Source of the DNA: Cheilinus undulatus
Lineage: Eukaryota; Chordata; Actinopteri; Labriformes; Labridae
Direction: 5' to 3'
NCBI RefSeq assembly: GCF_018320785.1
Contig: NC_054885.1
Span: forward strand, 8,196,921-8,260,920
DNA length: 64,000 bases
A model generated the notes under the pieces. It made no database searches, was not told the DNA's origin, and was given only the letters and a program-made list of their open reading frames with translations. The position numbers and the translations under genes were made by a program. The stretch's first letter is position 1. Every line of letters begins with the position of its first letter. Below are positions 55,978-64,000 of this stretch, piece by piece.

Positions 55978-57354
55978 AGTTCACTAAAGTTGAATATGAA
56001 ATAAAAAGCAGATTGGCTTTAAATGATTCACAATTCAGTAATCGAGTTGCCAGGTTCATTCATGTCAACAAAGGAAGTACGTCCTCCCTACGGCTGCCGC
56101 ACCTCTACATAAAAAAAAGAAGACCTCCGAGGCTGGAAACGCTTCACATTCAGAGAAAAAAAAAAAAAATCATATTTGAGCTTTATTTTCCTGATGAGAG
56201 AGACTTTTTGTCATTAACAGGTGAAGGTGAAGTGATCCGGCCCCGGAGTGAAGGCGACAGACGGTACTGAGCGTGCTCGCAGCTTTCTCTTGATTTTCAC
56301 CCAAACTATAAACTCGACGTCCTGACAGAACTCCTCTTCAGCGAGGAGCTGAGCTGCTGCGACCAAACAAGCCAGGAAGTGAGTTTAAAAAAAAAAGAAA
56401 CAAGAACAAAAATCAGGTTCTTTGTGGCGTAAACAAACCGTCAGTGGGCGGCGGCCAAAGTTCAGCTTCCAATCAGCAGAGTCCAAAAGGTTTCAGTCCA
56501 CAAGTCCGACAGACGACAAGAAGAGCCAAATCACCAGAACTGCTTGGGGAATGTTTCATATCATTTTATTGTTTTTTACTTATTTTCATCATAGCAATGG
56601 AAAAATATAACCTTATACAAACGTCTTCAATTCTCTGATTTTTTTAAACAAGCAAAAATGGTGAGTGACCCGTTCCCAAACCAAGTGCAGCGGGGAAATA
56701 AAAACTGAAACGTTTCACCAGCAGCTCACACCACGCCGTTTATTTCCGCTAAACTATTCCATTTGGCACTCGCTCCTCGGAGGATTCCTCGTCGGCATTT
56801 GACTTTTCTTTTGAAGGAATTTAGTGCTGTTGTTGTTTGGATAAGAGCATCAAGCACAGGAGACTGAGCAGGTGGAGGTGTCCGTCAGATCTCCATCGCC
56901 GTTTGAGTGCTCGCAAGAAGAAAAAGAAGAAAAAAAAAAAAATAAGAGCAACCAAAATGTAAAGTTTCCACAGAAGTCCACAGAGTCCGCTCGCTTTGTA
57001 GCTTTGATTCCACAAAAGTCTTTTATTTTCTTGTCGTGTTTTTAATCTATTTCCCCTCCTCCTCCCCGGCTCGGGGCTCGGGGGGTGGCGGCGGGTCGGT
57101 GACGTCATTGTGATGTCGTAGGAGAGCCCAGCTACAGCGAGAGAGGTGGATTGTGGGAGGAGGAGGAGGAGGGGGGAGGGCTGGAAGGTGAGTTTTTGTT
57201 TGTTTTGATTCTAGGGAGCAGGAGGAGGGGGGAGTCAGAGTCCAGTCCACAGGCCGTCCAGGAGGAGGAGGAGGGTGGGGGTGGGGGTGGGGGTGGGGGT
57301 CGCCTGCTGGAACTGAAGGTGGTGTGATGTCATCGTCTCTCGCTCGCTCACACG

Positions 57355-57385
<31 letters not shown>

Positions 57386-57649
57386 GACATTCACTCAGCT
57401 CACACTTCGTCTCACTTCTGCTTCGACCGGACGTTCGACACAAAGACAGAAGAGTTTATTCCAGTGGGGCAGTTTGTCCTCATTTTTCACTGATGTCGAT
57501 CTCTCAAAAATTTCTCTCTCTTTCCCCGACCGGCGACAATCTGATCAGAGAAGAAGAAGAGTGAGTCACAACAGCTCATTGAAAAGACTGGTATCACTCA
57601 AACATGCTTGGAGTTTAGTCCAAGCCACACAAAAATAAAGGGCAATTCT

Positions 57650-57785
57650 ACTGCTCTTAAAATTAAGAACGTCTAAAATTCTGTTTTCACTTTGTCATGA
57701 TTGGGTACTGAGTGTGGATTAGTGAGAACAGAAAATGACATTTCTAGACTGTAGCATCAGACTTTTCTTCATAGTCAGATTACAT
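57650..57785. mobile_element. Tc1-like end fragment
   Basis: ctaaaattctgttttcactt, tgtcatgattgggtactgag, tggattagtgagaac and actgtagcatcag match the terminal region of the Tc1-like copies at 10540-10935 and 47393-48694. Confidence 0.65.
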
Positions 57786-58212
57786 CTACTATAAACTCAT
57801 TTTTGTCAGTTTCAGTGGTGTTTAAAGCGTCTAACTAAATTACAGAAAGGATCCTCTCTCTTCAAAGCCACCAGACACCATTGATAAAAACTCATTTTAC
57901 CTCACTGTAGAGTCAAAACAATACAGCTTCACTCACAGTCTTGTAGAATGAGTGTGTATCAAGCTCATTTTAGTATGTCAAGTACAATGTTGCAGCCATT
58001 ACATCCTGATTCATAAATGTAGGCTGAGGTGAGCTACTTGAGCAATTTGAAAGCTTTTCAATTAGAGCCTAGAACATTTTTAACGTGTTAAAATACTAAG
58101 AAGTGCTTTCTCACAGCTAAATGATGCATAGAAGATGAAGAAAAGACACAAAAAAAGACAACGAAATCAAAGTTGATTGATTTCCTGTTGGTTCCAGTTA
58201 ACTTCCTGTGTG

Positions 58213-58280
58213 GGTCTCAGATACTGTGGTTGATTTGACATCACACTCTCAGAGTGGTGCATGATTTCTCCTCACAGACC
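58213..58280 (-). ncRNA. Candidate box C/D snoRNA, copy 1
   Basis: Minus strand, 68 nt: terminal stem GGTC/GACC, C box GTGAGGA (one mismatch to RTGATGA), D' box CTGA (29-32), C' box TGTGATG, D box CTGA (61-64). Guide before D' is CATGCACCACT, complementary (10 pairs plus a wobble) to the conserved 18S segment GTGGTGCATG. The fifth base upstream of D' faces the G equivalent to human 18S G1328. It lies about 1.2 kb beyond the kpnb1 stop codon, so it needs a 3' UTR intron or its own transcript. Confidence 0.55.
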
Positions 58281-58324
58281 AAACACAAGCTGGGTTTTAA
58301 GTATTGTAACAGAGAAAAGTGCTG

Positions 58325-59430
58325 CAAAATTAATTGAATTTTAGTCACAATCAGAATTTTGGCTTTATTACTATCAAAGAAACACTGACAGCATTGATTT
58401 GCATGTTAAATTTTATAATATGCATTTGCATTTGTTTTGATTCATAAAGCGCAGATGTGTCAAACTCATATCAAGTCCAGGGCCAGATTTGCTCCAATGA
58501 GACGTCCTGAGGGCCAGACTATTTAGGCCAGGGGTGTGAAAGTAAATTGTGGATTCTGAATTTAGGCCTAACCTAAGAGCCTAACAAGGTCAAAATTTAA
58601 ACAAACAGTCAACCTCATTTTCACCATTAGTAAAATATGAAAAAAAATATAAATAACACTGATATTAAATCATTCTGAGATTAAAAAAAGTCAAAACGAT
58701 AAGTTTAAAAGCTCAAACTCTGAGATTAAGTCAAACTTATTAGTTCAAAAGGTCAAAACACGAAATTTAAAGGCACAATAATGTTTTTATAAAGGCAAAT
58801 TCATGAGAGAGAAAGTCAAAATCACAAGTTTAAAAGGTAAAAATATGACTAAGAATTTTAAATTGGGAATCTTGAAGGTCAAAACATGAAAATAGTCAAT
58901 CATAAGTTTAAGTCAGAATTGTGAGATGCTAAATTGAAAATATGAAGTGACAACATTACAACAACTTTTTAACTAATTACTTTCACTCTTTACTTTTTCA
59001 GATTTTTATAATTTCACAAGGATATTTTAAATCATCAAGGTTAAGTTTTCATGTTTATACTTGGAAGAAATTTGCAGACCTTATACTGGTGGGCCAGTTA
59101 TAACAGAAAGATCGTATGATCTTGCGGGTCGGATACAACTGTACCACGGGCCGGATTTGGCCCCTGGGCCTTGAGTTTGACACCTCTGATACAGCGTATT
59201 TGATATGAACTGTTGTATAGAAGGGAATGATCCTTCTTAAAGTAATTCACATTTTAAATAATGAAATATAGAAAAATAAGGAAGTAGGATTTCTGCAAAC
59301 TATTATAAAACATTAGGTATTTTGAAACACATTTGAGGGAAAAAAATAAATAAATAAATAAAAAATTGCACCCACTGCCATTAGAGCATTTCAGTAGGCA
59401 ATATAATGACTGAATCAAAATTTCAATAGA
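58325..59430. mobile_element. Old gggctgggcaat-type element split by a hAT insertion
   Basis: 58325-58451 and 59189-59430 join into sequence resembling 34552-34870: ttgattcataaag...tatttgatatgaactgttgt against ttgattcactttgcatatta, gatatgaactgttg, and gaatgatcctt-type sequence thereafter. The split coincides with the boundaries of the hAT element at 58452-59188. Confidence 0.6.
58452..59188. mobile_element. Non-autonomous hAT element, same family as 14466-15352
   Basis: Left terminus cagatgtgtcaaactca, right terminus ttgagtttgacacctctg, flanked by ataaagcg (58444-58451) and atacagcg (59189-59196), one mismatch in 8. Near the right end it has ccgggccggatttggccc-like sequence as in 15313-15330. 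The interior has degenerate aaggtcaaaatatga units. Confidence 0.88.
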
Positions 59431-59484
59431 TTATTATGGATAAATATGATCAGTGATGTTCGTCAGTGTGTGATCAGTGTGTGA

Positions 59485-62776
<3,292 letters not shown>

Positions 62777-62779
62777 CTG

Positions 62780-63546
62780 AGAAAACATCGACAAGTGAAG
62801 CTCATATTAAAGACATCCTTATAACCCTGATTGATTTAATGTAACACGGTTAGGTGAATACAAATCTCTCAAATCTTCAAGAATCGGAAACTTTACCAAA
62901 CAAGGCAGTGGAAATTAAAAAATGTATTTTCTTACAGAGTCGCAGCAGTTCGACCTTAACTGCCAGATCTAACAAATAAGATAAATTTCCCATCTATCTG
63001 GGCAACTCTCAGTCCGAGTTTGGGAAGGGCATGACCTTTGGAAAGGACATGCATTCATTATTTGATTCATCACCGGCCAATTAGGGCAACAAGACATATG
63101 ACATAGTGGGCATGCAGCTCAGGGAAGTAAACTACAAGACATTAGCTAGACAGATAGCAGTTACTGTTGTTCACCATCAGTGGAGCCAGTTGGTGAATCA
63201 AACTCATGTCATTAATTAGGATTCTGTTCTCTTCTTTTAACAAAGACTCATTTCCCAGTTTTAATAATACTGCCGCTATAGCTACATCTGAGCTAATCAT
63301 CTTACTGGCAGCTATTACCAGCTTGCAGTACAGCTAAACCATGCCTGTATCACTGCCTCGTTCAGCTCAAATGACATATTGGTTTCAGATAGAAGCTTTA
63401 CAAGATGGACTGGCCCATCTCAGGTTAGGGATTTTGGGATTAATGCTCTGAAGAACTTTGACACATCCACACAAACATGCAGGAAGGTGGAGGATTCTGT
63501 TAGATTGCTGCTCAAGTAAGTCACACTCCTTTCTGCCCACTGTGTC
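62780..63546 (-). other. kpnb1 intron, no exon seen
   Basis: The next upstream kpnb1 exon should encode the segment before VCLAAVG. I found nothing of it up to 64000 on the minus strand, so this intron runs past the window edge. The sequence looks mostly unique. Confidence 0.5.
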
Positions 63547-64000
63547 AGGGGTGTAGTCAGGGGTTTTGGGCTCCTAGAAAGAAAACTACACGGGGCCCCC
63601 TTAGCCGGCCAGCCAAGCAAAAAATGTTGCATCATTTTAGGAACATCAATGCATTTTCAAGTATTTTTGAACCATAATTCCCCTATATTAATGAGCAATA
63701 TTTTTACAATGGATGGATTGAAGTTACTGCACTATTACCCTCACATTCTATTACGTGTTTATTAGTCTATTCCCAAACTAAAATACAACATACCATTTTA
63801 GCTTTCTAACCCCAACATTACGAAAATGCTTACAATACCGCATATGTATTTCTTTACAACTTTTGGTTCTTTATGAACCTCTCCTCTTATTGTCAACCCT
63901 TGCTCTCTATCCCTTCTTTCTTCTCCTTCAGGCTTGCTCAGCTGAACAGTGCTAGGATTGCACTAAACCATTTGGACTTTTTTGAGGGGAGAAGTAGGAA
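63547..64000. mobile_element. hAT-like element of the 51258-52637 family, inverted, cut by window edge or truncated
   Basis: The start caggggtgtagtcaggg, with ctcctagaaagaaaactaca, ttagccggccagcc and aaatgttgcatcatttt, is the reverse complement of 52637 down to about 52540 (ctagccggcctaa, gatgcaacattt). Similarity fades after about 63700 and no second terminus is visible. Confidence 0.65.

Larger units (their letters stand above)
55978..59484 (-). other. kpnb1: Probable kpnb1 3' UTR region with inserted elements
   Basis: 55978-57640 is mostly non-repetitive with no coding signature on either strand. It holds a G-run array (57270-57300), a ctctctctctctctctctca microsatellite (57356-57378) and a Tc1 end fragment (57650-57785). 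58213-58280 is a snoRNA-like sequence. 58325-59430 is an old element split by a hAT insertion. Assignment as 3' UTR is inference from strand, position and the polyadenylation signals. Confidence 0.4.

Overview
The window is vertebrate nuclear DNA, almost certainly from a ray-finned (teleost) fish. Three conserved vertebrate genes are split by GT-AG introns, and the spaces between them are full of typical fish repeats: Tc1-like elements, non-autonomous hAT elements with 8-bp target duplications, a tRNA-derived SINE, a Tx1/L1-type LINE and an R2/NeSL-like LINE. The species cannot be read from the sequence alone.

Layout. 1-7.1 kb is repeat territory: a Tc1 copy split by a LINE with a SINE behind it, then a decayed L1-like element on the minus strand. 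7.6-8.6 kb is one exon of a protein I cannot assign, with an 11-cysteine cluster. 8.6-13.5 kb holds repeats, including a ~220-bp-period tandem array. 13.56-23.17 kb (+) is complement factor properdin (cfp): 11 coding exons, all junctions in phase, 577 residues, with a duplicated TSR3-TSR4 exon pair. 29.39-50.55 kb (-) is socs7: nine coding exons, 915 residues, SH2 domain and SOCS box. A ~9-kb socs7 intron holds a complete intronless PIM-like kinase gene on the same strand. socs7 and cfp are convergent. The socs7 promoter lies in a CpG-rich block at about 50.55-50.96 kb. 51.2-55.3 kb is a run of hAT elements and minisatellites. 59.49-62.78 kb (-) is the 3' part of kpnb1 (importin beta-1): the last five coding exons, with a probable long 3' UTR reaching about 55.95 kb and the 5' part beyond the right edge.

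The most interesting signal is a family of three box C/D snoRNA-like sequences at 62527-62592, 60646-60713 and 58213-58280 on the kpnb1 sense strand. Two lie in kpnb1 introns and one beyond its stop codon. All keep terminal stem, C, D', C' and D boxes, and a D' guide complementary to a conserved 18S rRNA segment. That guide predicts the 2'-O-methylation known in human as 18S Gm1328, normally assigned to SNORD32.

The named genes share no pathway. Properdin stabilises the alternative complement convertase, SOCS7 is a Cullin-5 ubiquitin-ligase adaptor for phosphotyrosine signalling, importin beta-1 is a nuclear import receptor, and PIM-like kinases are constitutively active Ser/Thr kinases. Exon boundaries come from conceptual translation and splice consensus, not transcript data.
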